Positions 1-12,211 of a stretch of DNA of 64,000 bases are shown here, one piece after another. The DNA comes from Engraulis encrasicolus (Eukaryota > Chordata > Actinopteri > Clupeiformes > Engraulidae). How positions within the stretch are numbered: position 1 is the first letter of the stretch; every line of letters begins with the position of its first letter. The stretch lies in assembly GCF_034702125.1 (NCBI RefSeq), contig NC_085875.1:41870770-41934769 (forward strand), read 5' to 3'. The position numbers and the translations under genes were made by a program. Under the pieces are notes generated by a model that saw nothing but the letters and a program-made list of their open reading frames with translations, did not search any database and had not been told where the DNA came from.

Positions 1-80
<80 letters not shown>
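1..80. repeat. (CA)n microsatellite
   Basis: An uninterrupted CA dinucleotide run from the first base of the window to base 80, so its true left end is outside the window. It lies in an intron upstream of the first visible SNAP exon. Confidence 0.98.
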
Positions 81-84
<4 letters not shown>

Positions 85-197
85 TGCCCAAAGGATAGAT
101 GGATAACATTTAAGACTAATAACGGCCCCCGAGCCATAGGTTACCCATCCATGCTTTAGGCAGTGGTAAATTGCTATTCTTTTTCTTTTTTCTGCAG

Positions 198-302
198 GTT
201 GCAACCAACACAATGGACAACCCATTGCTGAAATACAACGCTAAAGAATACTTCTTCAAGGCAGCCTTATGCCACTTCATTGTTGATGAGCTGAACGCAA
301 AG
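198..302 (+). CDS. napb: beta-SNAP, internal coding exon (first visible)
   Basis: This exon begins the visible C-terminal part of a soluble NSF attachment protein, the cytosolic adaptor that binds assembled SNARE bundles and recruits the NSF ATPase to pull them apart after membrane fusion. The exon is 105 bp, phase 0 at both ends, and encodes 35 residues starting [13 protein letters not shown] and ending DELNAK. A polypyrimidine tract and TGCAG acceptor precede base 198, and a GTAGAT donor follows base 302. The peptide is nearly the mammalian SNAP sequence as I recall it, from the alpha-helical TPR-like region. Earlier exons, about 190 residues in a protein of about 298, lie left of the window. 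Paralogue choice rests on the last two exons: NSEAYTEA and KKSIQGD favour beta-SNAP over alpha-SNAP. Confidence 0.93.
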
Positions 303-664
303 GTAGATAGATGTGTAGCTCCCTAGTGGAATATTGTTGTGTGAGCATTATTCTGTTCAATGACAAGTCAGTCTGTTCAATGACTTTCATTCATGATGAC
401 TCCCTTAACACCATTGTTGTGTTTTCAATGTAATATTACATGTCATGTAACATGATCAGACATTATTTGGGGGAAGAAACACTGAACAAAGCAAGCACTG
501 TGCAAGGATACCATCATATTCATATTTTTCATATGGGGTGCCACAGAAAAAGTTTGGGAACCACTGCAATAGTAGATCAGATGTTCAGTAGGTACAGAAC
601 CTTGTGTTTGATAGTGGTCCAGTTGTCTTTGCATGAGGTATAATGCTGCTGCTTTCTTTCTCAG
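303..664 (+). other. napb: napb intron
   Basis: A 362-bp intron bounded by GTAGAT and TTTCTCAG. It has two short chance ORFs but no repeat or conserved element that I can recognise. Confidence 0.85.
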
Positions 665-733
665 CTTGCCATTGAAAAGTATGAAGGGATGTTCCCAGCC
701 TTCACTGACTCAAGAGAATGCAAGCTTTTGAAG
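665..733 (+). CDS. napb: beta-SNAP, coding exon
   Basis: A 69-bp phase 0/0 exon encoding 23 residues, [20 protein letters not shown] then LLK. The acceptor is TTTCTCAG and the donor GTAAAC. The segment [16 protein letters not shown] matches the conserved C-terminal helical part of alpha/beta-SNAP. It reads in frame from the preceding exon (DELNAK|LAIEKY) and into the exon at 5737, so no exon is missing between them. Confidence 0.94.
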
Positions 734-1200
734 GTAAACATTTTGTACATTTCAAACACTTTATCAATAGAATGAGTCAGATTGTTTAATTGATGCTGTT
801 AATTAAGCTGTGTCTGGTTTCCCAATAACCTCTTACTTAGTGCAGTTGACCAAAGGTACAGTAGCTGATGTAATATGTAATATTTTCAGTAGTTTATTTC
901 CATAATTCATGCTGCTCACTCACAAATGATACCCTTTTCCATTAAAACTTACCATCACCATCAAATTATAAGTATTCATTATGACTTGGAAAATTACACT
1001 TTTCATACATGAAAAGGTGGGTCCATCATTTTGAATTTCCAGTAACAGACATTTTTAGCTGCAAAACGTACTGTCTTTTGGCCATACTAGTAACGATTAG
1101 TTAATTACTTAGTGCATATTCTTGAACAGATCGAATTTGCGAATAGGCAGCACAGTTGCAGATGCATAGTTGCAATGCCTACTCTGGCCACAATCCGACA

Positions 1201-1245
1201 TACCATACCATACCATACCATACCATACCATACCATACCATACCA
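1201..1245. repeat. (TACCA)n pentanucleotide microsatellite
   Basis: Nine consecutive TACCA units in the large napb intron. Confidence 0.95.
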
Positions 1246-3132
1246 AAGTTGCTCACTTTCCTGAGTGTGATTGCCAAGCCCATACTTCAGAGATATCTTT
1301 GCTTCATCATTCTCAACTGGCTAAAACCATTCCTGGCAAAAACGATATCAGCACATTTGATTCTTATCAAAAAAAAGAACCTTGAAGTCAGTAGAAATAG
1401 GGTGAGCAGAGGACTGAGCAAATAAAAACACAGCAGTTTTTTGTAATTGACACATCTTATCTTCAAGACTTAATATTCGCCCTCTAATATGATTAGGTGA
1501 TTGGGCGATCAGATTAAATGCTCTAGTCTAGACATAACTGCCATTAAAATGAGTCTCCTCCATACACATCCTCCATGACTGCCACAAGTTACCTGCTCCG
1601 TGTGCTGAGAAGCACAGACGTTGCCTACCCTCCCAGATGAGATTTGAATTGCGTAACAGTGCCCAGTTTGTCTGCAGTTCAGGCCAGGGCATCCTCAGTG
1701 TGGCAGAGGTTAATATGTTGGGGTCATATTTTGCGCCGGCTGATTCGTAAGCAGCTGAAGAAGGCATGCTTTTTTTCCCACAACAACCTAGGAGCCAATT
1801 TCCTGCACCAACAACACGAAGCAGTAGTACAGCATTAGCCAACCTAATAGCTGTTATAACAAATACGTGAAAAGTTGGAATGGATCATAGTGTGCCATAT
1901 CTTTGGATTGAGCTGCAGTCTTTTTTCTGTGTGTGTATAGAAAATGTTATTTCATCTCAAGACATGAAATTTGATAACCCAACAGGACATTTTCCCTGGG
2001 TAGTAACAGCAGCAGCGCAGAATGTGAATAGCTTAAATGTAATTCTGAGTTTGATGGCTAAATAAATAAAACAGAAATTGGGCTGCTATGCCACGGTATA
2101 ATACTGTTTTGAAATTCCACTGATAGCTTCACATCAAAACAAATAGTCCCAGCAGATACGTGGCAGCCATCAATTTGCATGTTTTCAACTCATTAATGGA
2201 AATGGGTCTAAACAACGTTAAAGTCACTGCAAGCTCCGCCATGCAAATAAAATAAAACAACAGCTTGCATGACAAACAGAAGGAAATGAATATGTATGAG
2301 ATTAATGTCAGAATCAACACGCCATGCATTTGGTTTAGCTGAGTAGTAAGCGTATATGTGTGCTCTATACCATTTAATTTATCTGTTGCTGCCTGCTATA
2401 CTGTCACTGATTTCCATTTGTGGTTTTGATCTGTGTCATTGCTGTGAAGGAGTAGTCTAGGCTTTTGACTAACAAAGTGCCAAACATGAACACTTATGAT
2501 CTTTGGGACTCAGCTTGCAAATACGCAGAGTAGAAGACACCATAAGAATGTCCAGCTACATATCTATTTCTGGGGTGGTTACATGTTGCTACCCATTAGC
2601 CTTAACTTGTATTGCATTATATTAAATTATACACACAACATTCAGAGAGTTAGACATAACGTTTACAAGCATTTACAACTCCATTCACAGGTACTTAAGA
2701 GGAGAACAGCGCAAACTAGAAGTGTATGGGAAGTTCAAGGGTACCCAGTGAAGTACACAGGGTATCAGTTGATTAGGCTAATGTAATGTGGATATGCTGA
2801 CTCACAGGGATCATAGCAGTTGCGTAACGCCGGTCAAGGGGCTTCAGGCCACTCTGTCCTTAAATCCCCCTCACCCTTATTTAAAAATGCCAAACCCATT
2901 GGCAAAAGTCTTCAAGAGTGCTATTCGCAAGGAACCCCCTAACCCTAGCAAATCACCAATGTCATTGAGATTCCTTTCGCATACCACCTCTACAAACCCA
3001 TGGGACACAGCAAGATTTGTTTTGTTTCGTTTTTTTAATGAAATGAAGTGTCTCTAGTTATCCCTCAGGATAATGGATCCTCAAATGCTCTCATACTTTA
3101 TTATGTCGCTTATTTGAAATTACTTATTTGAA

Positions 3133-3733
3133 ATGCCAGTGCAAATTTTACCTCCAAGCTAGCAGTTAACATTGAGTCCTATGAGACCAGTTAGCCGCCA
3201 GCTGGTCTCATTGGACTCAATGTTAACTGCTAGCTTGGAAGTAAAATTTGCACTGCCATACCCAGAGAACGGTTGAAAGTATAGGAGAACGGTAAAACCC
3301 TTTTATCTAACTCAGGGGTGTCAAACTCAGGCCCGGGGGCCAAATCTGGCCCGCGGAGTCACTTTATTTGGCCCGCGAGATCATTTCAAATGTGTATTAC
3401 AGTTGACCCTCATACATCATTAATGTACAGTTTACCAAGACTTGAACATGAAATGTGGTTTTTCTCAGAAGTATGAGCGGGCCCAGGCCAATGACACAGC
3501 TCACACTCCTATGCAATACAATATGTGCCAGTGTGTGTGAAATTGAACTATGAGTAAGTGCGTGCCAGCAGGATTTTAGTCCATTTATTACAAATAAATC
3601 TTGAGTTCGGCCCTCGACTTCATTCCATATTTTGATTTTGGCCCTCGGTCAATTTGAGTTTGACACCCCTGATCTAACTCAAGGAGAGGAGTAAAATAAG
3701 CTTATTTCCAAAATGGGACAGTATCACTTTAAG
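3133..3733. mobile_element. palindromic inverted-repeat element, copy 1 (interrupted)
   Basis: Bases 3133-3260 form a near-perfect hairpin: the arm GCAAATTTTACCTCCAAGCT is repeated inverted about 100 bp downstream, around a short loop. The outer right arm continues through AGAACGGTTGAAAGTATAGG to a terminus at 3733 (TTTAAG). A 359-bp hAT-type element interrupts it at 3313-3671. The same family is present complete at 23598-23940; compared with that copy, this one lacks its outer left arm. No coding capacity is seen, so it is a non-autonomous element. I cannot assign its superfamily. Confidence 0.85.
3313..3671. mobile_element. hAT-type non-autonomous element with 8-bp target duplication
   Basis: The element starts CAGGGGTGTCAAACTC and ends with the exact reverse complement (16-bp terminal inverted repeat). 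It is flanked by an 8-bp direct repeat ATCTAACT (3305-3312 and 3672-3679). An 8-bp duplication and CAGGG ends are the hallmark of hAT transposons. It is 359 bp with no transposase ORF, so it depends on an enzyme made elsewhere. It is inserted inside the palindromic element that spans it. Confidence 0.93.
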
Positions 3734-4466
3734 ACCTAGGCAGCCTAGGCAGCCACCTTTAAAACAGACCCCACCTTCTGTATGTCCCCTGAATATACCG
3801 TAGCTTAATTTTATTGCAAACGTAATTTGTAAGATTCCTTTGCAAAATATGTCATATTTTATATGAAGCTGCATAACATTAAAATTATGTCGAGGGCCGG
3901 ATAAAACGGCCTCAAGGGCCGTAAACCCATAAACCCCCGTAAGCCCCACCCCTGCTCTAGAGTCTATTTGGTCACAGAGTACTCTGTACAGTACCCCAAT
4001 AGAACTAGTAAGAAGACACTTTTCAAGTTGTTGAATTTGATTTGAACATGAAGTATATGAATGCTTGGGTAGTTGTGAATTAACATCTACGACATAGCTC
4101 TGGAAAAATGGGTGGCGTCCTACATTTCAGACGATGTGAATTCTCAAAGCTCCTGTCAGATAAATTGCCACGCGTGACAAGGGCTCATCTTGGTAATTGA
4201 TATACGATATGTTGTTGCTAAAATTACCTTTTACCCCATATACTGTATGTGTCTCAGGAGATATGGTGTCACAGTTAACAGTGTGGAGACAGCTGTGTGT
4301 TCAGCAGTAGATTTACAAGGTCTGACTGATGCAGCGTGCTTGAACGGGTTCACTGCAGATATTGTAATTTAGTATAACCAGGATTTGATAGAAGCCTGTA
4401 CTTCCTTACAAAATAAAGGAGGTGTAATGAAGACCAATTTTTGTCTGAACTAAATTTTGTGTATCG

Positions 4467-4497
4467 GTAGTTACTGCACTTTGCCTTTGCAGGGCAG
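4467..4497. mobile_element. one terminal repeat of an inverted-repeat element
   Basis: The sequence GTAGTTACTGCACTTTGCCT and the following GGGCAG resembles the right terminus of the element at 31997-32253. No matching left end was found nearby, so this is a fragment of unclear left extent. Confidence 0.45.
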
Positions 4498-5736
4498 TGT
4501 AAGCCCTAAGATTTTTTTGTGGTTTGGCTCACCTAAAAAAATGAATCAATAATAGCTTTTAAATGTGCTTACATTGTCTTGGTCTCTATGGGTAAGGCTC
4601 CAGAGAGCATGTTAGCATAGCTGTTAGTACATGTTAGTCACTCCATGTGGCCAAACCAAATGATATGGAAATCCTTCCGAGTGCTTATTAAAAGTTTGAA
4701 GTGTTGGTTTGACTTTGGCATGCAAACTAAGCACTTGTACTGTGAAAGTACTCAAAAGTGCTCAGAAAAGGCCTTCTTGGTTCTCTGGAGACAAACTCAT
4801 TAAAATCAGGATTTAGATGCACTTGAAAACATATTTTGGTACGGCTATGATTCTGAAGTTTTATTTAAAGCAAACACTCTTCTATATTTCTGAATTTCCT
4901 GTCACCCCTTCAGCTTAGCACATTTCAACAGATGCGAAGCAACTGTGTATAAAACTACCACTAATTCACAACATTTCACAAACATGAAGATGCTTGTATA
5001 TGCCTGACGCTTGTACCACTGTATCACAGTATCGTATGGCATGGTCACTGACATGGGAATTGGTTGATAATACAAGCTGATGCCATTCTGAATGCAATCA
5101 TTTGCCGGATTTTGCTGTTTTACCAAATCTGACGTCGTTGTGCACCAGTCTAGTCTATTTCAATTGTCATGCAAACACAATAATGTCACAATAGGTCAAT
5201 GCCCCATGCAAACACAGAAGAACAACTCCATTGATTGACCTCTGTACTGTATACACAACTATACAATGCACCAGTACACAGCATGGGCTGGTTCTGCATC
5301 AGTCAATTGTACCGTTATTAGTGTTTACACAGCTGGTTAAATGTCTGCTGTCATGTTAGTTTGCTCCCTGGTCACAAAGACAAGAATATTGATTTCTATA
5401 AAAATGTTTGCCCTCATCATGACATGATATAGGTAAATAACTAAAAATGCAAGCTTATATTTCTGTCATACAATAGTTTGCTGCACATATTTGCCGTGGC
5501 CTCTTTGTGCAGATAGGGTCGGCAGCGGGCCTATTCACTGTTTGCTGAAAATACTCAGCTACATCATAACAACATTGCTATGACATTGCTGAGTGCCTTA
5601 AGTAACAGATTAAGACATAGCCATTACAATTTTGGTGACAGTAAGGTTTATAACATAGGTTCTGCGCAAAGGGGTTCATATTAAAATTGCATTGTATTCA
5701 TGTTAACTTTGAAGGTCTGAATTTCTTCTGTTTCAG

Positions 5737-5787
5737 AAACTCCTGGAGGCTCATGAGGAGCAGAACAGTGAAGCGTACACCGAGGCT
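5737..5787 (+). CDS. napb: beta-SNAP, coding exon
   Basis: A 51-bp phase 0/0 exon with acceptor TGTTTCAG and consensus donor GTAAGT. It encodes 17 residues, KLLEAHEEQNSEAYTEA. The tail NSEAYTEA is, as I recall the mammalian pair, the beta-SNAP form (alpha-SNAP has a different residue set here), which is one of two reasons for the napb symbol. The preceding intron is 5 kb. Confidence 0.94.
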
Positions 5788-5882
5788 GTAAGTTATAAAC
5801 CCCAAGTCATCACATAGTCTTTTTGGCTTGAGTGCATTCTGTTTCAACAAGTTAACATGCGGTATGGCAACGGGAGGCTACC

Positions 5883-5883
<1 letters not shown>

Positions 5884-5976
<93 letters not shown>
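5884..5976. repeat. (TG)n microsatellite
   Basis: Over 40 TG units in the last napb intron, about 100 bp downstream of the 5787 donor. Confidence 0.97.
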
Positions 5977-5977
<1 letters not shown>

Positions 5978-6234
5978 CCCACAGTAATGCAGGTGCAAGT
6001 GTAAGGCAGGTCAATTTGGAGCAGTATACTTAGTGATAATAAAACACCACACAATGACTGCACACTTCTGGGAATGTTTTTGAGCAAACTTCAAATCAAG
6101 TCAAGTGTACTTAATTGTAAAAAAAAAAAAAATCATGTAACAGGGTTAGCACAGAAGTCTGAAGTTGCTTTTGACCAGTCTCCAATGTGCAGTTAAACTA
6201 AACATAGGCCCTACATATATAAGACATTGACGCT

Positions 6235-6243
6235 CACACACAC

Positions 6244-6275
<32 letters not shown>

Positions 6276-6291
6276 GCGCGCGCGCACACAC
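6235..6291. repeat. compound (CA)n/(CG)n microsatellite
   Basis: CA units interrupted by CCCACCCA and a CGCGCGCGCG run, about 60 bp before the last napb exon. Alternating purine-pyrimidine with a CG core can form Z-DNA. Confidence 0.93.
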
Positions 6292-6349
6292 AATGTGAAG
6301 AAACTTAACTGTGACTTGACTTGACCTCACGCAATGGTTGTGTCGACAG

Positions 6350-6451
6350 GTTAAGGAGTATGACTCCATCTCCCGTATTGACCAGTGGCTGACCACCATG
6401 CTGCTGCGCATCAAGAAGAGCATCCAGGGAGATGCTGGAGACCTGAAGTGA
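6350..6451 (+). CDS. napb: beta-SNAP, last coding exon and stop
   Basis: The exon follows a CGACAG acceptor and encodes [20 protein letters not shown] then [13 protein letters not shown] and a TGA stop (6449-6451). The SNAP C-terminus contacts NSF and stimulates its ATPase in the characterised mammalian protein; the penultimate Leu of the family is present (DLK end). SIQGD and the terminal DLK resemble beta-SNAP rather than alpha-SNAP, supporting napb. Together the four exons give 108 residues with no frameshift or internal stop, so this end of the gene looks functional. Confidence 0.95.
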   Translation, partial: VKEYDSISRIDQWLTTMLLRIKKSIQGDAGDLK

Positions 6452-7480
6452 ACACCCATATACGTCGTGCAGTGCCATTTCCACAATCCTGATGTGGAAC
6501 TTTGTTTTGTTTTGTTTTTTCTTTCTTTTTTTCCGTGTGTGTGTGTGCGGCAATCCTCAGTGCGGATCAGAAAAGATTTGTAGTGTGGATGACTTATGGG
6601 GTTTTGGTATTACTCAGCCTTTCAGCTGACTTAACACCTGCTGAGCCACATAGCCATCTATCCTTGGAGATTTCTTTCAGTGTCTGTAGCCTAGAGGTTA
6701 AGCCATGATCCGCAAATTGTTAATAGTTTTGCACAGCTAGTGTTGGTTGTTTCCCAGTACCGTCATCCATCTAAAAGGGATCCATTTAACCTTTAAAATC
6801 TTGGGACTTTTTTTTTTTGTTCTTTTTTTTTTCTCTTGCCGTAATCACTGTTACTGCTGTGTAATAACTGTTTCCAGTGGTCATTAAGTGTCATGTACTC
6901 AATAAATGTCTTGCATGATGTGCATTTTGTCGTTTAAAAAAACAAAACAAAAATGTTTACCAAAAGATTATGTGTGTCCAGTTGTAACTTTCGGATCACT
7001 TTTGTTATTTGATTTTTATCTTGTTGTGCCATTTTTGTTTGTTTCTTTCCTGGTGTCCTTATTGCAACACGGTTGAAACTGTACATCTATGTTGAAAACA
7101 AATTCTGTAAAGAACTAGCTTCCTATAATAGTCGTCTTCAATGTGGGTTTTCACCAATGAAATCACATGAGCGATTAAAAATGATAACGTTATTTTTGGG
7201 TAAAATTATGAAACTTTTCTTTTGGTCATTAAGTGTTAAAACGTTGAATTTTAAGTGACCCAGTGACAGTCACAAGGCATGCTTGTGCAATGCTTATCCA
7301 GTCTTGACTGCGATAATATAACAGATACACACTAGATGTGATGCATAACATGTAATAATGTCCTCTATTTTTGTGTTATATCCTTTGATCTTTTTTATCT
7401 TGATTTATTATCAATAGGAGTGATTGTGTAATTGATCCAATTTATGAATGAAACAATGTCATAATAAACAGTATAGCCTG
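6452..7480 (+). promoter_or_regulatory. napb: napb 3' UTR and polyadenylation signals
   Basis: T-rich sequence after the stop. Canonical AATAAA hexamers occur at 6901-6906, followed within 40 bases by GT-rich sequence (TGTCTTGCATGATG...TTTTGTCG), and again at 7463-7468. Either could end the transcript. The exact 3' end cannot be fixed from sequence alone. Confidence 0.65.
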
Positions 7481-8211
7481 ATAAATGATGACACCCATAA
7501 TAATGTATGCCTAGTTGTCATCCTCTGGATGCCTTTGTCGTTGACCCCTAATTTATTCCAAGATTCTAATCAGTGCTTAAACGTTTAAGTTGTTAATCTT
7601 GGGATATCAACAGAGAGTTGAGGGTAGACACCTGATCAAGATGTAACAGCTGTGGGGAAAATCATGCTTTGCCAACAGCTGAGGTTTGTGCCAGTCAAAG
7701 CATATCAGATTTGACAAGTCTGGCTCTTTTTTTCTGGAAGGGGCTACTGTAATTGAGTATTCCACCCTGTTCTATGATTGTTTGTATGATGTGACGAACA
7801 GAATAAATGAGAATAATATCACAACATGCACCTGACATGATCAAGTTTTCTTATAAAAGCATGATTGAGTTTCCTTATGAAAAGTGTTCTGGAGCATAAA
7901 GATAAATGTTGATTTGGCTGGGAATGTCAAGCCCTTGGTAGACATAACAGGCAAGATGGTAGTTTGTTGTTTTGTTGAATATTCATAGCAAACCTTCCAA
8001 GGCAATAAGAGCCAAACACATCCACTCAAAAGAAAATGTGTAGGCCTATCTTCTGCGTTCTAGTGTTGTAGTATGTTGTGGCGATAGCATTTTTTGACAT
8101 TAGAACGTTCGTGGAGTGAGTTGCAACAATGTATCCATCAATTTGATAGCGGGGCAAAGATATCGCTTGAAGGGAACGTGAAAGACAGTCTAATAGAAAA
8201 GTTAGGTATAG
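7481..8211. other. intergenic spacer between napb and the tribbles gene
   Basis: About 700 bp of unique AT-rich sequence. A promoter or a non-coding first exon of the downstream tribbles gene may lie here, but I cannot point to a convincing TATA box or CpG cluster. Confidence 0.6.
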
Positions 8212-8283
8212 ATGTTCATTGCGCGTGTGATCACCATCAGATTATTTTGTAGGCCTATAGATAGATTTCAGCGCGGCGTTAAC

Positions 8284-8424
8284 ATGGGGCATGCGAAACA
8301 TGTGGTCGAAACATTCAAGAACACAAAGTTGCCTTGTATGGGAAAATACGTATTGCTGGAGTTTGTCGGAGGAAATATTTTTAGAGCAGCCAATGTGGAC
8401 ACCGGAAAGGAACTGATATGCAAG
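8284..8424 (+). CDS. trib3: tribbles pseudokinase, exon 1 (start uncertain)
   Basis: Tribbles proteins are catalytically weak or dead kinase-fold scaffolds that bring substrates to the E3 ligase COP1 and bind MEK1/AKT. This exon encodes the start of the kinase N-lobe: GKYVLLEFVGGNIFRA, then GKELICK with the lysine equivalent to the VAIK lysine, ending at a GTGAAG donor. The frame is open back to ATG 8212, with TAG just upstream of it. I chose ATG 8284 because the intervening residues look non-conserved. A cryptic acceptor (TTTCAG, ending 8271) could instead join an unseen upstream exon carrying the usual longer N-terminus. The vertebrate family is typically 340-370 residues; this model gives 297. 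Confidence 0.8.
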
Positions 8425-8516
8425 GTGAAGTCTAGTGGACTATACATACTATGCACATTTTAGTTTTTGAGGGAAAATAATGCATTCTGATATTTTCTTG
8501 CCCGTGTCTCCCACAG
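8425..8516 (+). other. trib3: tribbles intron 1
   Basis: A 92-bp intron from GTGAAG to CCCACAG, phase 0. The reading frame continues ICK|VFNIT, as in other tribbles genes. Confidence 0.85.
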
Positions 8517-8809
8517 GTGTTCAACATCACTCGGTACTGGGAATCACTCGCTGCATATTTTCGGGTACCAGTTAACACAAATACAGATCAAATTGTAGAC
8601 ACAGTCTTTGGTGATTCAATGGCCTATGTGTTCTTTGAACACTGTTATGGAGATCTTCACGCATACGTACGGTCCATGAAAAAAATTCGAGAGGACGAAG
8701 CAGTCAAACTTTTCCATCAGATAGTTTCAGTTGTTGCACATTGTCACGATTATGGGGTGGTTCTGATGGACCTCAAGTTAAAACGACTCGTCTTCAAGGA
8801 TGAGGACAG
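8517..8809 (+). CDS. trib3: tribbles pseudokinase, exon 2 (N-lobe to catalytic loop)
   Basis: 293 bp, phase 0 in and phase 2 out (GAC AG|GTATGC). It encodes VFNITRYWESLAAYF, YVFFEHCYGDLHAYVR (the hinge and alphaD region), AVKLFHQIVSVVAHCHDYG and the catalytic-loop-like VLMDLKLKRLVFKDED. The tribbles signature DLKL is kept, but the residue before its Asp is Met, where TRIB1-3 as I recall have Arg or Gly. Strongest resemblance by eye is to TRIB2/TRIB3. Three coding exons with these break positions match the tribbles gene layout. Confidence 0.93.
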
Positions 8810-8823
8810 GTATGCCTGATGAT

Positions 8824-8877
8824 TATTGTTGTTGTTATTTATTATTTATTTATTTATAATTCTTATTATTGTTGTTA

Positions 8878-8909
<32 letters not shown>

Positions 8910-8939
8910 GTTGTTGTTGTTGTTGTTCTTCTTCTTCTT
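8824..8939. repeat. (TTA/TTG/TTC)n trinucleotide repeat
   Basis: Imperfect TTA units grade into TTG and then TTC units, typical of replication-slippage drift. Confidence 0.9.
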
Positions 8940-9113
8940 GTGATGGCGATGAGTTGCAGTAGTAGTAGTAGTATTTGCTATATTTTTTTCTGAAGAAATT
9001 TGGGTTAATCCTCGGTTAATCCTAGTCTAGGCCTTAGGCCAGAGCATTTTGAGAAGCAGAAGATGTGGATAGCCTACACTGGTGGTGTTGTGGATAGATA
9101 TACTTCTTGCCCT

Positions 9114-9115
<2 letters not shown>

Positions 9116-9209
<94 letters not shown>

Positions 9210-9213
9210 TGTG
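9116..9213. repeat. (TG)n/(TGCG)n microsatellite
   Basis: About 37 TG units followed by GCGT units, abutting the 3' end of the minus-strand SINE. It may be the expanded tail of that SINE. Confidence 0.95.
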
Positions 9214-9740
<527 letters not shown>

Positions 9741-9756
9741 TTGATTTGTGTGGGAG

Positions 9757-10150
9757 ACAGTCATGGGTAAGCGGTTAGGGGCGTCAGACTTGTAGTCCAA
9801 AAGGTTGCCAGTTCGACTCCCGACCAGCCAGGTTGGTGGGAGAAGTAATTAACCAGTGCTCTCCCCGCATCCTCTTCCATGACTGAGGTACCCTGAGCAT
9901 GGTATCATCCCACCGCACTGCTCCCTTGGGGCGCCATTGGGGGCTGCACCCTTGCGCGGGTGAGTCATAAATGCAATTTCGTTGTGTGTAGTGTGCAGTG
10001 AACACGTGTGTGCGCCATTGGGGGCTGCACCCTTGCACGGGTGAGGCATAAATGTAATTTGGTTGTGTGTAGTGTGCAGTGAACACGTGTGTGCTGTGGA
10101 GTGCTGTGTCACAATGACAATGGGAGTAGGAGTTTCCCAGGTGGGCTATC
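9757..10150 (+). mobile_element. tRNA-derived SINE, plus-strand copy with internal duplication
   Basis: Same family as the copy at 9214-9561, in the opposite orientation. Box A-like TGGGTAAGCGG is at about 9764, and box B-like AGTTCGACTCC at 9810-9820 is close to the polymerase III consensus. An 81-bp body segment is present twice in tandem (9931-10011 and 10012-10092). Confidence 0.87.
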
Positions 10151-10309
10151 GGTCTGGGGATAGGTTAGGCATTGCTTTTACCCTGTAGGTACTGGCTACA
10201 ATGAACTCAGTCTGTGGTGATTTGGAGGGTGTGTTGTAGCTTCAAAATCCATATTGTCACTGTAGAATAGTGTTCTTCTGACACACTTCTTACACTTACA
10301 TTTTTGTAG

Positions 10310-10769
10310 ACGTCACTTGAGACTGGACACTTTAGAGGATGCCCATGTATCGGAGCAAGAAGGAGGTGACTGTCCGGCCCGTAAGCACGCCTGCCCCATC
10401 TACACCAGCCCTGAGACCCTGCAAGAAGAGGAAGAAGAAGGGGTGAGGGTGTCTTCGGGCAAAACTGCAGACGTGTGGTGCTTGGGAGTCATGCTCTACA
10501 CCATCCTGGTGGGACACTATCCTTTCAACGATATGGATCTCACCTCCCTCTTTCGGAAAATCAAGCGGTGCAAATTAAGTCTTCCAGACATGCTGTCTCC
10601 CAAAGCCAATTGCCTCCTCCACAGCATCCTTCGATCAGATCCACTGGAACGGCTGACAGCCAGGGAGATACTGGACCATCCCTGGTTTTCCACAAGTGCT
10701 CTGACTGGAAACATGCGAGGGGATGCCTCTGAGGCACGGGATCAATTGGTGCCAAACATACCCTGCTGA
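10310..10769 (+). CDS. trib3: tribbles pseudokinase, exon 3 (C-lobe, MEK1 and COP1 motifs)
   Basis: The exon follows TTTTTGTAG and completes the split Arg codon. It encodes HLRLDTLEDAHV in place of the kinase DFG segment: no metal-binding Asp-Phe-Gly, the hallmark of tribbles. Then come KHACPIYTSPETL (APE-like), GKTADVWCLGVMLYTILVGH-YPF, ERLTAREILDHPWF (the HPWF MEK1-binding segment) and the COP1-binding DQLVP, four residues before the TGA at 10767. KHAC and GHYPF fit TRIB3 better than TRIB1/2 (KHGC, GRYPF, from memory), hence the tentative symbol. The tail stops right after the COP1 motif, shorter than in mammalian members. An acidic EEEEEG insert precedes the SGK segment. Confidence 0.93.
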
Positions 10770-11819
<1,050 letters not shown>

Positions 11820-12211
11820 GCGCTATTAGACTGCGTGTCATTAACCCTGAAGGGGGAGGAGCGGACTAGGAAAGAAGCCGCTGTACGCTGAGTGTGTGTT
11901 GAGTACGTGTGTATGTGTGACCAGGCCATCGCCCGCTCCCATACGCCGAGGCTGCGAAAACACTGGGAATTGGAGAGCTCATAGCATCTGCCAACAGCGT
12001 TCACTTCGCGGACAATTCATTACTCAAACGAAGTAGTTGTGTGCATCTGAATGGGCACAGAAAGTGTCAGAAGCCGTGCTGTCGCCTCATGCTAGCTGCG
12101 TAACGTTAGTTTAGACTGACAATGAAACAAAAGCTTGCAATGTGTCAGCGGGAACATCCCAATTAAAAACGCCACTGAAAATACTAGGACACCGGAGCTG
12201 TAATTTACGAG
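11820..12211 (+). promoter_or_regulatory. possible promoter and non-coding first exon
   Basis: A unique, relatively CpG-containing stretch (GCGGACTAGG, CGCCCGCTCC, ATACGCCGAGGCTGCG) without simple repeats. It ends in TTACGAG followed by GTAAGA, a good splice donor at 12212. No long ORF occupies it. This arrangement suits a 5' UTR exon of a plus-strand gene lying to the right. Transcript evidence would be needed to confirm it. Confidence 0.35.

Larger units (their letters stand above)
734..5736 (+). other. napb: large napb intron (5.0 kb) with nested DNA elements
   Basis: This intron holds a TACCA pentanucleotide array (1201-1245), a left-truncated palindromic element interrupted by a hAT-type element (3133-3733), and one end of another inverted-repeat family (about 4467-4497). 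Apart from these, and AT-rich unique sequence in 1250-3100 and 4500-5700, I see no exon-like or RNA-like feature. Confidence 0.8.
5788..6349 (+). other. napb: last napb intron with two microsatellites
   Basis: A 562-bp intron with a long (TG)n at 5884-5976 and a mixed CA/CG tract at 6235-6291, separated by unremarkable unique sequence. Confidence 0.85.
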
